Positions 1-9,676 of a DNA stretch of 64,000 bases are shown one piece after another. The position numbers and the translations under genes were made by a program. The stretch lies in NCBI RefSeq assembly GCF_030929555.1, contig NZ_JAVFVT010000022.1, forward strand, positions 1 to 64,000, given 5' to 3'. The notes beneath the pieces were generated by a model. It saw only the letters and a list, made by a program, of their open reading frames with translations. It was not told where the DNA came from and did not search any database. Within the stretch, counting starts at the first letter, position 1; the number at the start of each line of letters is the position of its first letter. The stretch comes from Paenibacillus sp. LHD-117 (GTDB taxonomy: Bacteria > Bacillota > Bacilli > Paenibacillales > Paenibacillaceae).

Positions 1-3000
1 GTCATACTCCTCGTAGCGAATCGCATTTTCGAGATGGACGAGCTGATTACGGGCGTTGTACGTATATTTCGTGCCGATGATCGTATACCCTTTGCCGACC
101 TCGCGAATCCGTTCAAAAAGCTTCTTCTGTTCGCCCGGCGGCAGGTTAACTTCGCCGTTGACGATGTTGTCGATCGCGGCCAGCAGATGCTCGATTTGAC
201 CTGTCTCGAACATCGTGGCCACTTCCGTACTCGTTCCATCAGGCTTCGCAAAGGCGGCGCCCAGCTTCTTGTAAAGGCCAAGCTTCTTGCCGTTGCCGTT
301 TTCCAATGCCTTCAGCCAGCCACAACCGCCGCCGTTGCTGCCGTTCCCGTTTCCGTTGTTTCCATTTTCTTTATTGCCATTATTACCGTTATTGCCATTA
401 CCCTTATTACCGTTATTACCGTTGTTGCCGTTACCATTACCGTTACTGCCGTTTCCGTTACCATTTCCGTTATTGCCGTTATTGCCATTTCCGCCGCTAT
501 TGCCGTTGTTACCATTATTGCCATTGTTACCGTTGCCGTTGTCATTCGTGTTATTACCATTGCTATTTCCGTTACCATTTCCATTATTGCTATTTCCGTT
601 CCCGTTGCCGCCGCCATTCTCTTTTGCGTCTGAGTTGCCATTGGACAGGATGGAAACCTTACCGGACTTGCCGTTACCATTACCATTACCATTACCGTTG
701 TTGCCGTTATTTCCATTGCCATTGCCGTTTCCATTGTTGCTTTTGTCATTCGTCTCGCAAACGGCTGGCGTTTCGACTTCAGGCTCAGTTGGCTCGGTTG
801 GCTTGCTTGGCTTCATGCCGAACGATTCGAGAACCATCTGCACGAGCTCATCCGTCGTAATGACTTTGTTTTTGTCCTCTATAGTTCCTTGGAGAATGGC
901 CTTTCGTACGGTACGATTTCCCGCTCCGTCGTATTCATACAGGATGACATCGCCGTCAGTTGTCTCTACACGCTCTAACTGCTCCCTATTGTCATAAACA
1001 AAACTGCTCGCATCATCCTGCTCTTTAACGTGGGTAATAAAGTCGCGCTCATTATGCTCGTAGTCGCTGATATGAAGAGACTCGCCCGACAGTGTCGTCT
1101 TCTGGATATCGATAAGATGCCCTGGTTTATAATCGATTGACGTAACGGTATCATTCGGATATTGGATAGCCGTTACATAACCGTCGGCATCAAATTCGTA
1201 TTCGTACTTAAAACCTTTGCTATCCGTATAACCTGTCGGACGACCAACGGCGTCGTAATCAAACTCGCTACGTTCGCCGTTTACGATCTCCGCAGTCTTC
1301 TCCCCGTTGGCATTATACTCGAAAATAATCTTATCGCCGTTCGGATACACCGTCTGCTTAAGCTGGTTGTTGTCATAATAGCTGTAAGTAATCGTACCGC
1401 TAGCGTCGGTACGGGTCAGCATATTGCCCGCTTTATCGTAGGTGTACGCGTACCAGATGCCGTCGCTGTAATCTTCGCGGATTTTGCGGTCCATGAAATC
1501 GTACTGATACTTCGTGGTTAATCCGCCCGGTCTTTTCTCCACCAGCAAATTTCCATTCGGATCATACTGGTATTCGAATACATCCTGTCCGTTCTCTGCA
1601 CGAATAACAACCTTCTGCAAACGCCGCCCAAGCTCGTCATAGTCATATTGCGTCAACTGTTCATTTCCGTCCTGTTGACTTGTACGGTTCAGCTCGGCAT
1701 CGTACGTATAGGACGTTGACAGGCCTCCTACAATAACGGGCGATTCAATAATGGAAGTTAAACTGTCACGCTCGTCATAGTTGTACTGTACCGGTCCGTA
1801 TACAGGACGGATTTCTTCCAGCTTATTGCCAGCCGAATCGTATCTATAGCTGAGCTGACCTCCATTCGGCGTTTGTTCCAGCGTGACGCGTCCTTCGGTA
1901 TCGTAATCGTATTGCGTAACCTCTCCTAATCTGTTGTATATCATTAACGTACGTCCATCAATGTCGAGGTCGAATCGCTGAACATGTCCGAGCGCATCCT
2001 TCTCCTCCAACCTATTGCCGCGGAAGTCGTACTTCCACTCGCTATCCCGTCCGAGCGGTCGGCGCTCCGCTATTTTATAACCAGCAGGACTGTACTCGTA
2101 TTTAGTCCATTGGCCTGCGGCATCCGTCTCCATCACCTTCTGCCCTTCGGCATCATAAACTAACGTCATTTGGTGACCGTTCCCATCGACATGCGCGACA
2201 GGCAAGCCCCGAGGATCATACTTGTATTCATTGACGATTTGCTTGCCGGTTAAGGACGAGTCTTCGTAGTAAATTTCTTTCGCCAATTGACCGTTATCGC
2301 CATAGATGGAACGTGTGAAGTTGCCGTTCGGATCCTTCTCCAATACGACGCGGCCGGCTCCATCGTATACATACTTGGTTAAAGCCGATATATTCGCCTC
2401 GCTTAAGTAGGCAGCGCCTTCCTTGTAGATGATCGAATCCGTTAATTGGCCGGCAGCATCGTAGCGATTTTCTGAAATATTGTTCAGACCATCGATCGCA
2501 AGAACGAGGTTACCGTTCGTATCGTAAACCGATTGCGACTCCGTGCCGTCCGGTTCGACTCGCTTCGTCTGTCGCCCCATTACGTCGTACGTATACGAAG
2601 TGATTCTCTCCTCGAGCAGCCCGCCATCCGCACGATTCCGTTCGATCGACTGCTTCAAACGTCCAAGCTCGTCATAAGTATGGACATTAACCAGGCCTTC
2701 GGACGAAACCCGCTCTTCTAATTCTCCTTCAGGCGTATATTTGTACGAGTTAGTCGCCCATTCGCTATCGTTCAACTGGCGACGTTCTTCCGTCTGATTG
2801 CCCCAGGCGTCCGTCTTGTAGACAAACTTCTGAACCGCGCCTAAGCTATCTATCTCCTCTATACGTTCCTTCACGCGTCCAAAAGCGTCAACGGTCGAAG
2901 CAACCTTCTGCCCTTCCTCGTTAACCGATTCGATTTCATTCCCGAAAGCGTCATAACGAACAATCGCGACGTCGCCCGATTCGGAAACGGTCCGAACGAT

Positions 3001-6000
3001 TTGACCATTCGTATCGTAAGCGGCGCTTTGCGTGTAGTGAATTAGTTTTCCGTTTTCATCGAATGCAGGAGTAACGGTCTCGACCGTGCGTCCCGAATAA
3101 CGGTACTCGACTTTATACCCGCTGTTGTCCTTTAAACTAATGATACGACCCAGCTTATCGTAACTGAATTTTTGAGTAATCAGCGCTTCATGCCCCTCAT
3201 ACAGGCTGTCCGCTTCTCCTGTGCCGAGAGATGCTCCGTTCCACTCCGGAACCGCTCCGCCCACTGTTTCCTCCACAACCTGTCCATTGCCGTCATACAC
3301 GGTCCGACTCCATGAGCCGTTAGGCTCTTTCCGCTCGATCAGCCGTCCGGCGGAGTCGTAGCGGGAAGTGGTCACGACAATCTGCGCTTGGGCATTGGCA
3401 ACTACGATGTTCGTCGGGAAAACGCTCTTTACGAACTTCTTCTCTTCCATTACTTGATCCCATGCGTCATACGTATACTCCGTGCGACCGCCGTCCGCCT
3501 CGACGACCGCCTTCTGGCGTCCCGCCTCATCGTACTCGTAAGTCGTCGTTGCATGACCCGGCGTAACAACCGTACGTACCAAATCTCCTGCTGCATTGTA
3601 AGCCGATTCCGTCACCGCGCCGCGAGAATCGATATGCTTCAGCACAAGCCCGCGATTATCATAAACAAAGGATTCTTCGATTTGGCCCTCTGTCCCCGCC
3701 TCCATCGGTACATGCGCCCAAGTCAGCACCCGGCCCATTCCATCGTACGTATAGCTGATTTTCGTAAGGCCGTCCGATTCTTCGATCAAATTCCCCCCAT
3801 CGTTATAACGATAGGTCCTCGTAATAGACTTCGATTCGTCGCTGAGATCGCGTTGAACCTGCTTCGTTACGCGACCCCATGCGTCATATTCGAAAGTCTC
3901 CTCCAGCCCTTCCGGCGTTACGCGCTGCATAAGCCAGCCGACAGGGTTGAACGTCTGCGTAGTGACGTCTTCATCTTCGGTGCCAGCATCGGTGATGATT
4001 TTCGTCTGATTGCCATTCTGATCATTCTCGTAGGTTTCTCTGGCGCCGTCCGTCGTGACGAACCCGTTCTCGTCATACGCGTATTCGAACAGATTGCCGG
4101 CTCCGTCTTTCAGCTTCACGAGATCGCCTTTGACATTGAACGTCTCCGTCGTTACGATGCTTGTATCATCGTTCACGCCGCTTGGGTCCACTGCCTTCTG
4201 CGTCGTCGTACGGGTTATTATTTTTCGTGCATCCTTGGTGTACGTAATCTTCATTTCATGCCCATTCGGACCTGTCTCGCCTGTAAAATCCAAAGCTTCA
4301 TCGTATGTATAACGTACGATACGTCCCGAAGGGCTTTGCTGCGCGATCATGAGATCAGCGTCGTTATAACGATAACGCGTTACGCGATTCAGGGGATCCG
4401 TCACTCGGATCCGATTATTGCCGCTGTAAGCGTAAGAAGTAACGGCTAGCTTGTCGCCGTCAATCGTCTTGACCGTTTCGATCTTCTGAGTCGGATGACC
4501 GTAATTGTCCCATAGCAGCTTGTATTCGCTGGACGGCAGCTGCACCGTCGCTTCATTCGAACCATACGCTGCTCCGATAAACTCCTTGACTTGATCCTGC
4601 TTGCGCGTCATCTCGACGCGCTCTATTCGGTTGCTCGGATCGTAAAGCCAATCCGTCGTTACGGAATCCTGCGTTTCCCCTTCCTCTTCCCTTACGTTGT
4701 TGCCGTTGTCGATCACTTTAACGATCCGATGCAGATCGTCATAGACGAAACGGGTAATCGTCTTCGACGGAGCCCGGTAGCCGACGAACTCTCCGACCGC
4801 GTTGTACATAAAGTAAAACTTCCGCTTGCCGCTTGTAATCTCATTACCCATTGCGTCAATGTCGGAGATAACCGTTGAGTACAGCGCGTCTTTGCCTTTT
4901 TCATAAGTAAAGCTCACAACTTCTTGGCGTTCGATATCATGAACTTTCTCAATGCGGTAATCCATGCCGTGTGCGGTCGGCACCTGTTCCCAATCGAACG
5001 ACATTTCCGTCGTATAGCGGTCCTGAATGAGCCACATCCGACCGTCGTTATGGAATCGGTAGCGCAGCTGATTCGGCCATTCCATAATGAAAGCGTTCCG
5101 GTCAGCCGAACTGGAATCCGGATCGAAGGTCAGTTTAGGAAAATACTGTTTTTGCCCGTTCGCATACGTCGCGTATTTGTCCTTGCCCGCCGGCTGGAAC
5201 CAGTAGAGCGTTCCGTCATAGCCGCTCCATGTGATATTGCCGTCCGGCCACTTCATCAGACGGGAATCGAGGCTGAAGCTCCAGCCGTAACCAAGCTGCC
5301 CGTTGACCCGGTTCTGATGATTATACGTCAGGTAAAAATCGAGATCGGCGCCTGGGCGCTCTTGCGTAAACCCGTCGAAGCGCTGAAGGCCGTTGCCCGA
5401 CGCCAGATTGATGCGCACATTGTTTCCGGCAATCTGCGATTCCGCGAAAGGAATGCTGTCAGCATTGCCAGTTCCCGTAACATAGGGATATACCGGCAGT
5501 TCTTCTTCTGTTGCATGGCCTGCCGCATCCTCCACTTTAATGCGAATCGTCTCGCCGCTGGCAGCCTCAATCGGCACCGCACTGCGCAACGGCAACGCGT
5601 CATCCTGCCATTCTTTCGTTACATTCGCAGCCCCGGTTACGGTTAGCTTCTTCAGCCCGCCGACCAGATCGCGCACTTCAACCGCAAGCTTCGATCCGCC
5701 GAGCGGATGGATCGCCATAACTTTCGGACCGTTGCGGTCTAACCTGATCATCTGCTTCTCGGCGGAATAGCCTGGAGCGGTCAGCTGCTTCGTCGTCGGG
5801 TCGCCGCCTTCCTCTTCGGGAGGCAGCTCGAACGTGACGGCAGGCGCTGCCGCCGTAAGCTGCCAATAATAGACGCCGTCCGGTAATAGGTTGCCCTCAG
5901 CATCCTTCCCATTCCATTCGAGCCGGTTCTCACCGCTCTGGTTTATTTTATTGCTAACGAGCATGTAGCTCTTTTTCGTTTTGATATCCTCGACTGATAC

Positions 6001-6420
6001 CGTTACTTTATAGCCGGAAGGCGGATTCTGCGCCTCTCCTTCCTGCTCGGAAATCCAATCCTGCAAGCGGTCCTCCCAAGAAAGAACGGCTTGTCCCGTC
6101 TGAACGTCCAAGAAGGCGTCCGTATCGTGCATGGTCAGATAATCGCCGCCGGAGCCTGTACGGTCCGGTCCGAGATCGGACATTTCCTCCAGTACTTGCT
6201 CTTCTCCAAAAGAATAATAGTGCGGCGTTTCCGTCTTGTCCGGCCCGTCCGTCCACGAGTCACCCAAACCTCCGTTCCCACCTGCACTTGTCGGAACGAG
6301 ACTCGAAACAAGCCTCCCCGCGGCGCTCGCAGCGTCCGCCCATACGGCAGCCGGAGCGATGCCTAGCAATAATGAAACGATTAATAAGATTGACAATCCC
6401 CTCAACCTACGAAACCCCAT
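1..6420 (-). CDS. Secreted RHS/YD-repeat protein, 3' end outside the window
   Basis: The frame is open from ATG at 6420 (RBS GGGGAGAG just upstream) to the window edge, more than 2,100 codons. The N-terminus is a signal peptide: Arg-rich start, LSILLIVSLLLG core, Ala-rich cleavage region. After an N-terminal segment with Ig/FlgD-like character come dozens of YD repeats of the type YxYDxxGRL / YDxxGNL (for example YEYDEAGRQ, YTYDAWDQV), then the Asn-Gly linker near 306-750, then more RHS-like sequence (TYNARNQLVHLEN) up to the edge. RHS/YD proteins form large beta-barrel shells around a variable C-terminal toxin or act as wall-associated surface proteins. The diagnostic C-terminus and any immunity gene lie outside the window, so toxin activity cannot be judged. 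The gene stands alone, behind a c-di-GMP riboswitch. Family assignment is secure; role is inferred. Confidence 0.93.
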   Translation of the reverse strand, partial: MGFRRLRGLSILLIVSLLLGIAPAAVWADAASAAGRLVSSLVPTSAGGNGGLGDSWTDGPDKTETPHYYSFGEEQVLEEMSDLGPDRTGSGGDYLTMHDTDAFLDVQTGQAVLSWEDRLQDWISEQEGEAQNPPSGYKVTVSVEDIKTKKSYMLVSNKINQSGENRLEWNGKDAEGNLLPDGVYYWQLTAAAPAVTFELPPEEEGGDPTTKQLTAPGYSAEKQMIRLDRNGPKVMAIHPLGGSKLAVEVRDLVGGLKKLTVTGAANVTKEWQDDALPLRSAVPIEAASGETIRIKVEDAAGHATEEELPVYPYVTGTGNADSIPFAESQIAGNNVRINLASGNGLQRFDGFTQERPGADLDFYLTYNHQNRVNGQLGYGWSFSLDSRLMKWPDGNITWSGYDGTLYWFQPAGKDKYATYANGQKQYFPKLTFDPDSSSADRNAFIMEWPNQLRYRFHNDGRMWLIQDRYTTEMSFDWEQVPTAHGMDYRIEKVHDIERQEVVSFTYEKGKDALYSTVISDIDAMGNEITSGKRKFYFMYNAVGEFVGYRAPSKTITRFVYDDLHRIVKVIDNGNNVREEEGETQDSVTTDWLYDPSNRIERVEMTRKQDQVKEFIGAAYGSNEATVQLPSSEYKLLWDNYGHPTQKIETVKTIDGDKLAVTSYAYSGNNRIRVTDPLNRVTRYRYNDADLMIAQQSPSGRIVRYTYDEALDFTGETGPNGHEMKITYTKDARKIITRTTTQKAVDPSGVNDDTSIVTTETFNVKGDLVKLKDGAGNLFEYAYDENGFVTTDGARETYENDQNGNQTKIITDAGTEDEDVTTQTFNPVGWLMQRVTPEGLEETFEYDAWGRVTKQVQRDLSDESKSITRTYRYNDGGNLIEESDGLTKISYTYDGMGRVLTWAHVPMEAGTEGQIEESFVYDNRGLVLKHIDSRGAVTESAYNAAGDLVRTVVTPGHATTTYEYDEAGRQKAVVEADGGRTEYTYDAWDQVMEEKKFVKSVFPTNIVVANAQAQIVVTTSRYDSAGRLIERKEPNGSWSRTVYDGNGQVVEETVGGAVPEWNGASLGTGEADSLYEGHEALITQKFSYDKLGRIISLKDNSGYKVEYRYSGRTVETVTPAFDENGKLIHYTQSAAYDTNGQIVRTVSESGDVAIVRYDAFGNEIESVNEEGQKVASTVDAFGRVKERIEEIDSLGAVQKFVYKTDAWGNQTEERRQLNDSEWATNSYKYTPEGELEERVSSEGLVNVHTYDELGRLKQSIERNRADGGLLEERITSYTYDVMGRQTKRVEPDGTESQSVYDTNGNLVLAIDGLNNISENRYDAAGQLTDSIIYKEGAAYLSEANISALTKYVYDGAGRVVLEKDPNGNFTRSIYGDNGQLAKEIYYEDSSLTGKQIVNEYKYDPRGLPVAHVDGNGHQMTLVYDAEGQKVMETDAAGQWTKYEYSPAGYKIAERRPLGRDSEWKYDFRGNRLEEKDALGHVQRFDLDIDGRTLMIYNRLGEVTQYDYDTEGRVTLEQTPNGGQLSYRYDSAGNKLEEIRPVYGPVQYNYDERDSLTSIIESPVIVGGLSTSYTYDAELNRTSQQDGNEQLTQYDYDELGRRLQKVVIRAENGQDVFEYQYDPNGNLLVEKRPGGLTTKYQYDFMDRKIREDYSDGIWYAYTYDKAGNMLTRTDASGTITYSYYDNNQLKQTVYPNGDKIIFEYNANGEKTAEIVNGERSEFDYDAVGRPTGYTDSKGFKYEYEFDADGYVTAIQYPNDTVTSIDYKPGHLIDIQKTTLSGESLHISDYEHNERDFITHVKEQDDASSFVYDNREQLERVETTDGDVILYEYDGAGNRTVRKAILQGTIEDKNKVITTDELVQMVLESFGMKPSKPTEPTEPEVETPAVCETNDKSNNGNGNGNGNNGNNGNGNGNGNGKSGKVSILSNGNSDAKENGGGNGNGNSNNGNGNGNSNGNNTNDNGNGNNGNNGNNGNSGGNGNNGNNGNGNGNGSNGNGNGNNGNNGNKGNGNNGNNGNKENGNNGNGNGSNGGGCGWLKALENGNGKKLGLYKKLGAAFAKPDGTSTEVATMFETGQIEHLLAAIDNIVNGEVNLPPGEQKKLFERIREVGKGYTIIGTKYTYNARNQLVHLENAIRYEEYD
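306..750 (-). repeat. Asn-Gly-rich trinucleotide repeat tract inside the RHS gene
   Basis: On the coding (minus) strand about 440 bases consist almost only of AAC/AAT and GGC/GGT/GGA codons and encode a run of NG, NGN and GNG units of roughly 145 residues, broken by short Lys/Ser/Asp/Glu interruptions. Codon choice varies between synonymous codons, so the DNA is an imperfect repeat while the peptide is nearly periodic. It lies between the YD-repeat body and a further conserved RHS segment, and looks like a flexible, unfolded linker. The overlapping plus-strand open frames here (Pro/Leu- and Tyr/Cys-rich) are by-products of the repeat. Confidence 0.9.
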
Positions 6421-6460
6421 TTCTATTCTCTCCCCGTCTCTTTGTTTACTGAACGCAAAA

Positions 6461-6489
6461 AGCCGCAGCGCCAAAATAGGCGCCCGGCT
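6461..6489 (-). terminator. Intrinsic terminator between riboswitch and RHS start
   Basis: On the minus strand AGCCGGGCGCC, a short loop TATTTT, and GGCGCTGCGGCT form a stem followed directly by TTTTTG. It sits 35 bases after the c-di-GMP aptamer and about 40 bases before the RHS start codon. This is the layout of a transcription-attenuating expression platform for the upstream aptamer. Confidence 0.8.
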
Positions 6490-6524
6490 AAGAGGAGAAG
6501 ACTCCAGCGGAAGACACACGATTT

Positions 6525-6592
6525 CGGCGGTCTGGCGATCCTACGAGGGACCCATGACTTTGCGTCCCAGCCTCGCGGCTGGTTTGCCTTTT
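6525..6592 (-). promoter_or_regulatory. Cyclic di-GMP class I (GEMM-I) riboswitch aptamer
   Basis: Read on the minus strand the element contains the GEMM-I hallmarks in order: GGCAAACC, a P1b hairpin AGCC-GCGA-GGCT capped by a GNRA tetraloop, GGGACGCAAAG, a second stem (GGGTCCC region), TAGGATCGCCAGACC and GCCG closing the outer helix. Spacing fits the Vc2-type aptamer. It precedes a terminator and then the RHS gene, so second-messenger level probably decides read-through into that gene. Direction of control (on or off with ligand) cannot be told from sequence reading alone. Confidence 0.9.
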
Positions 6593-6741
6593 CGATTCAT
6601 AGATTTTAACAAGATATGATATATTTGGATATCACATTCTTCATTATAGTAGAAAATGTCGATTTGTGAAGTGTTTTTAGGACTTTATGATTAATCTACT
6701 GAGACATTGGAATCAAAATATTGCCTTGATTGGCGTTATCG

Positions 6742-6780
6742 AAAAAAAACAGAGCTACGGCGGCATTTCACCGTGCTCTG
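6742..6780 (-). terminator. Intrinsic terminator after the DUF2252 gene
   Basis: On the minus strand ACAGAGCACGG / CCGTAGCTCTGT form a stem followed by a run of eight T. It lies just past the stop codon of the DUF2252 gene. The arms resemble the hairpin at 30305-30343. Confidence 0.75.
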
Positions 6781-6795
6781 TATTTCGTTTCACTC

Positions 6796-8226
6796 TCACG
6801 AGTTTCTCAACCTGCGTCTCCTCCTGGCTGCCGATCTGCGCCGACTTATCTCCCAGGATTCGCTCCATTCCTTGAACAGCTGATAGTCCTCTCTCACCTG
6901 ATGCGAGTAGGACAAAGCTCTGTTCGCCACATAATCGCAAAATGCGCCCGTATCTTTGCCGATCGCCCGGACGATTTCGTCTTCGCTGTGATAGCTTAAT
7001 ATGCCGCCCTCCACGTCCGCGTCCGCGCGGGCATGCAGCTTGGCTGTAATCTGCCCCATACACTCCGCCGTTTTCACCCAATCCTTCAGATCTGCCAGCT
7101 TGTGCGGCTTTAGCTTTTTCTTGTACGGCGATCTTTCCCTAGCGTAAAAATGCCGGCCGTTCAGCGTCAAGTAGCCGAGGAAGGGATCGGCTTCATGATG
7201 CATGGCTTGTTGGGTCGTAATCACTCGTTTGCCTTGATGGGCAAATTGTTCCCAGAATGCATCATTATAAGGCATGAAGTATACCGGCACCGGCGCGCGA
7301 ACTTCTTTGATTTCGATAATAATATCATCAAGTCCTTGATGCTCAGCTCCGCCTTCCATAAGCACATAATACCGGTCGAGGCCAATGGACGCGGTGCCGG
7401 AACCGTGCTTTATCGCAATATCTTTTATGAGATAATAGGAATCCGGCAGTCCCAACCGGGAAGACAGATGGCTCATGTATTCGTTCCAGCCGTTTACAAT
7501 GAGCTCTCTCTCCTCTTCCGTCGGCAATTGGATTTCCTCGGACCAACGGAATGTCCGCCGCCCCTCTTCCAGGAAAGTAATTTTTTCAATAAAATGGCTT
7601 GACGCTAGATTTTCCGTTTTCTTCAGCAGCTTCCGAACCGGACCTTGGGTCGTTTGCTGGTCGAATACGAGAGCTCCCGGATCTTCTTTGCGCCCGGCGT
7701 ATTTCTTCATCTGCTCCACATAAGCCGACAAATAAGCGTTCACGGTATTCATTTGCTCTTCGATCGATCGCCCGTTCTCGGACATGGCAAGAAAGAGACT
7801 GACGGACATACGAAGCACATCGTACAAATACGAACCCGTGCAGCCTTCGTCGAAATCGTTCACGTCAAAAACGATCCGCCCCTTCTCGCTTCGGAACGCT
7901 CCGAAATTTTCGAAGTGCAAGTCGCCTTGAATCCATGTCGGCCGCTGCGGATCGGTGTGATAGGGCAGCCATTCATTGCCTAAATCATAATAAAACAAAT
8001 AGGCGCTCCCGCGAAAAAACAAATAAGCGCTGCCTCTCATTTTTGCATATTTCAACATGCGCTTCTCGTCGCTCAGACCCATCACTTGGCCGTCGAACTC
8101 CTCTAACACCCGCGATAACGTGAATCCTCTCAATTTGCGCTGCGTATGCTTTACCCGTTCCGTAATCCCTTCTTCCAGCATCATAGATCCCAGCCTCCGC
8201 ATGAATAATCGCTCAATGATTCCCAT
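6796..8226 (-). CDS. DUF2252 family protein (kinase-like fold)
   Basis: The 476-residue protein belongs to the DUF2252 (COG4320) family, whose biochemical activity is not established. Visible motifs are IQGDLHFENFGAF near residue 100 and FDVNDFDEG near residue 120. They resemble the catalytic HxDxxxxN and metal-binding D motifs of aminoglycoside-phosphotransferase-like kinases, so a kinase-like activity is plausible. There is no signal peptide and no membrane segment. The C-terminus ends in an Arg-rich tail (RRRSAARRRRR), which may reflect drift at the end of the gene or a nucleic-acid-binding tail. The gene is a single unit between two terminators, facing the same way as the MFS gene upstream. 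Family call is firm; function unknown. Confidence 0.85.
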   Translation of the reverse strand: MGIIERLFMRRLGSMMLEEGITERVKHTQRKLRGFTLSRVLEEFDGQVMGLSDEKRMLKYAKMRGSAYLFFRGSAYLFYYDLGNEWLPYHTDPQRPTWIQGDLHFENFGAFRSEKGRIVFDVNDFDEGCTGSYLYDVLRMSVSLFLAMSENGRSIEEQMNTVNAYLSAYVEQMKKYAGRKEDPGALVFDQQTTQGPVRKLLKKTENLASSHFIEKITFLEEGRRTFRWSEEIQLPTEEERELIVNGWNEYMSHLSSRLGLPDSYYLIKDIAIKHGSGTASIGLDRYYVLMEGGAEHQGLDDIIIEIKEVRAPVPVYFMPYNDAFWEQFAHQGKRVITTQQAMHHEADPFLGYLTLNGRHFYARERSPYKKKLKPHKLADLKDWVKTAECMGQITAKLHARADADVEGGILSYHSEDEIVRAIGKDTGAFCDYVANRALSYSHQVREDYQLFKEWSESWEISRRRSAARRRRRLRNS

Positions 8227-8249
8227 ATTATAACACGTTTAAATAGAAA

Positions 8250-8281
8250 TGGCCGGAGTTCTCAAAAGAGAAACTCCGGCC
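8250..8281 (-). terminator. Intrinsic terminator after the MFS gene
   Basis: A near-perfect dyad GGCCGGAGTTTCTC / GAGAACTCCGGCC with a four-base loop lies between the MFS stop and the DUF2252 start. On the minus strand it is followed by ATTTCTATTT, a modest T-rich tail. Confidence 0.7.
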
Positions 8282-8308
8282 TTCGCCATGTTCGTGTCGG
8301 TTCAAGCA

Positions 8309-9565
8309 TTAGGTATCCTGCGCCTCCGTTACGACGGCCGGCATCCCGGCTTCGACCAAATGTTTGTTGCGAATGAAGAACAGGGACAGGATGACAATCA
8401 ATAACCCGGTGCCAATCAGCAGCCATTCAATCTCGATCGCATCCGCCAGCGGACCGAAGATAAGCATGCCGATTGGCATCATAGACGTCGAGATCATACC
8501 GAACACGCCGAATATGCGTCCCAAATAATTCGAGTCTACCTTCTCCTGCAGCATTACGGTCGAAGGCGTACTAAAGACGGGCATCGTCACGCCGAATACG
8601 GCCATCACCGCTAAGTAGATCCAAAATACGGGGATCATCCCCAAGGCCAGCGTACAAACACCCATCATCAAGGTCGCGAACGTCATCGTGTAAACCTTGT
8701 TGCGGAAGCCTCCCCATGATGCGATCAGCGCTCCGCCAGCCATCATGCCGACCGAGAAGGCGATTTCGATGGCGGTCAACCGCCAATAATCTTCTCCGAA
8801 GCTGCGCGTCACTTGCAGCGGCGTCAAGAAGGCGGCCGGCGCCATCAGAACGAAGAAGATGGCTAAGAAAATAAAAAAGGTTTTGAGAAAGCCATGGGTA
8901 TTAATGTAGCTTAAACCCTGTTTAAAATCATCCAAATAACTTGTCGTTTGCCCATCGGCCGCCTTTTGATGCAAAGGAATTTTCAAAAAGAAAAACAAGG
9001 TAAAGATCGCGATCGACGCCGTAACCACATCGATAAATAAGATCACTTCAATGGTTGACATCGTAAGCAACGTCGCGCTTACGATAGGCGCAACAAACAT
9101 CATGAGCGCCTGAAGACTGCCGTTTATTCCGTTAATTTTCGTCAACTGATCCTCGGGTACGATCTGGGGCAATATCGCCCCGACCGCAGGCGTTTGAATG
9201 CCTGCTCCCAGCGCGCGAACGGCAGCAATGGCGAACATTAACCAAATGCCGTCGTAACCCAACATAAAGGTAATGGCGAGAATCAGCGTGACAACGGCGA
9301 TCATGGCATCCGCGATCATAATCAGATATTTGCGGTTGTAACGGTCCGCCCACACGCCCGCGAATGGCGATAACAGGAAGGTCGGAATGAATCCGCAAAT
9401 AATAAATAACGTCATCATCAGACCCGATTTCGTAGTGAGCGTAACATGCCACATAATCGCGTACTGAACTAATGCGGATCCGAATAGCGAACAGGTTTGA
9501 CTGCTCAGGAAGAGGATAATATCTCTTTTCCAATGCGGCTTATCAGGTAACTCGGAATGCGTCAT
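8309..9565 (-). CDS. MFS transporter (EntS-like exporter family)
   Basis: The 418-residue integral membrane protein has the pattern of an MFS_3-type exporter: about twelve hydrophobic segments, the loop 2-3 motif GVWADRYNRKYLI near residues 70-82, and a charged central loop between the two six-helix halves (around residues 195-215). Relatives include the enterobactin exporter EntS and macrolide exporters; the substrate here is unknown. It is probably a proton-driven efflux pump in the cytoplasmic membrane. The ATG at 9565 has a good RBS (GAGAGGAG, spacing about 8). It is monocistronic, with a terminator behind it and a dyad upstream (9595-9621) that could be a repressor site. Confidence 0.87.
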   Translation of the reverse strand: MTHSELPDKPHWKRDIILFLSSQTCSLFGSALVQYAIMWHVTLTTKSGLMMTLFIICGFIPTFLLSPFAGVWADRYNRKYLIMIADAMIAVVTLILAITFMLGYDGIWLMFAIAAVRALGAGIQTPAVGAILPQIVPEDQLTKINGINGSLQALMMFVAPIVSATLLTMSTIEVILFIDVVTASIAIFTLFFFLKIPLHQKAADGQTTSYLDDFKQGLSYINTHGFLKTFFIFLAIFFVLMAPAAFLTPLQVTRSFGEDYWRLTAIEIAFSVGMMAGGALIASWGGFRNKVYTMTFATLMMGVCTLALGMIPVFWIYLAVMAVFGVTMPVFSTPSTVMLQEKVDSNYLGRIFGVFGMISTSMMPIGMLIFGPLADAIEIEWLLIGTGLLIVILSLFFIRNKHLVEAGMPAVVTEAQDT

Positions 9566-9594
9566 GCTCTTACTCCTCTCAACTCTGCTTCCTA

Positions 9595-9621
9595 CTATTA
9601 AATCATTACCATATTTAATAG
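9595..9621 (-). promoter_or_regulatory. Perfect dyad upstream of the MFS gene, candidate operator
   Basis: CTATTAAAT and ATTTAATAG are exact 9-base inverted arms separated by nine bases, 30 bases before the MFS start codon. Such AT-rich dyads close to a start are typical repressor sites (for example TetR, MarR or GntR type). No regulator gene is adjacent, so the binding protein is unknown. Confidence 0.4.
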
Positions 9622-9676
9622 GATGGAAACAAGCCTGCTCGAAAAATTCGATAAGAGTGGCTGCTGATCGCTCGGG

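Noticed and set aside
306..750. Repeat tract considered as a CRISPR or satellite array
   Set aside because: The unit is three bases with no spacers, and it is in frame with the RHS coding sequence.
34..997. Long plus-strand open frames rich in Pro/Leu, Val/Ile or Tyr/Cys over the start of the window
   Set aside because: They are the complement of the Asn-Gly codon repeat in the minus-strand RHS gene; no RBS and no protein-like composition.
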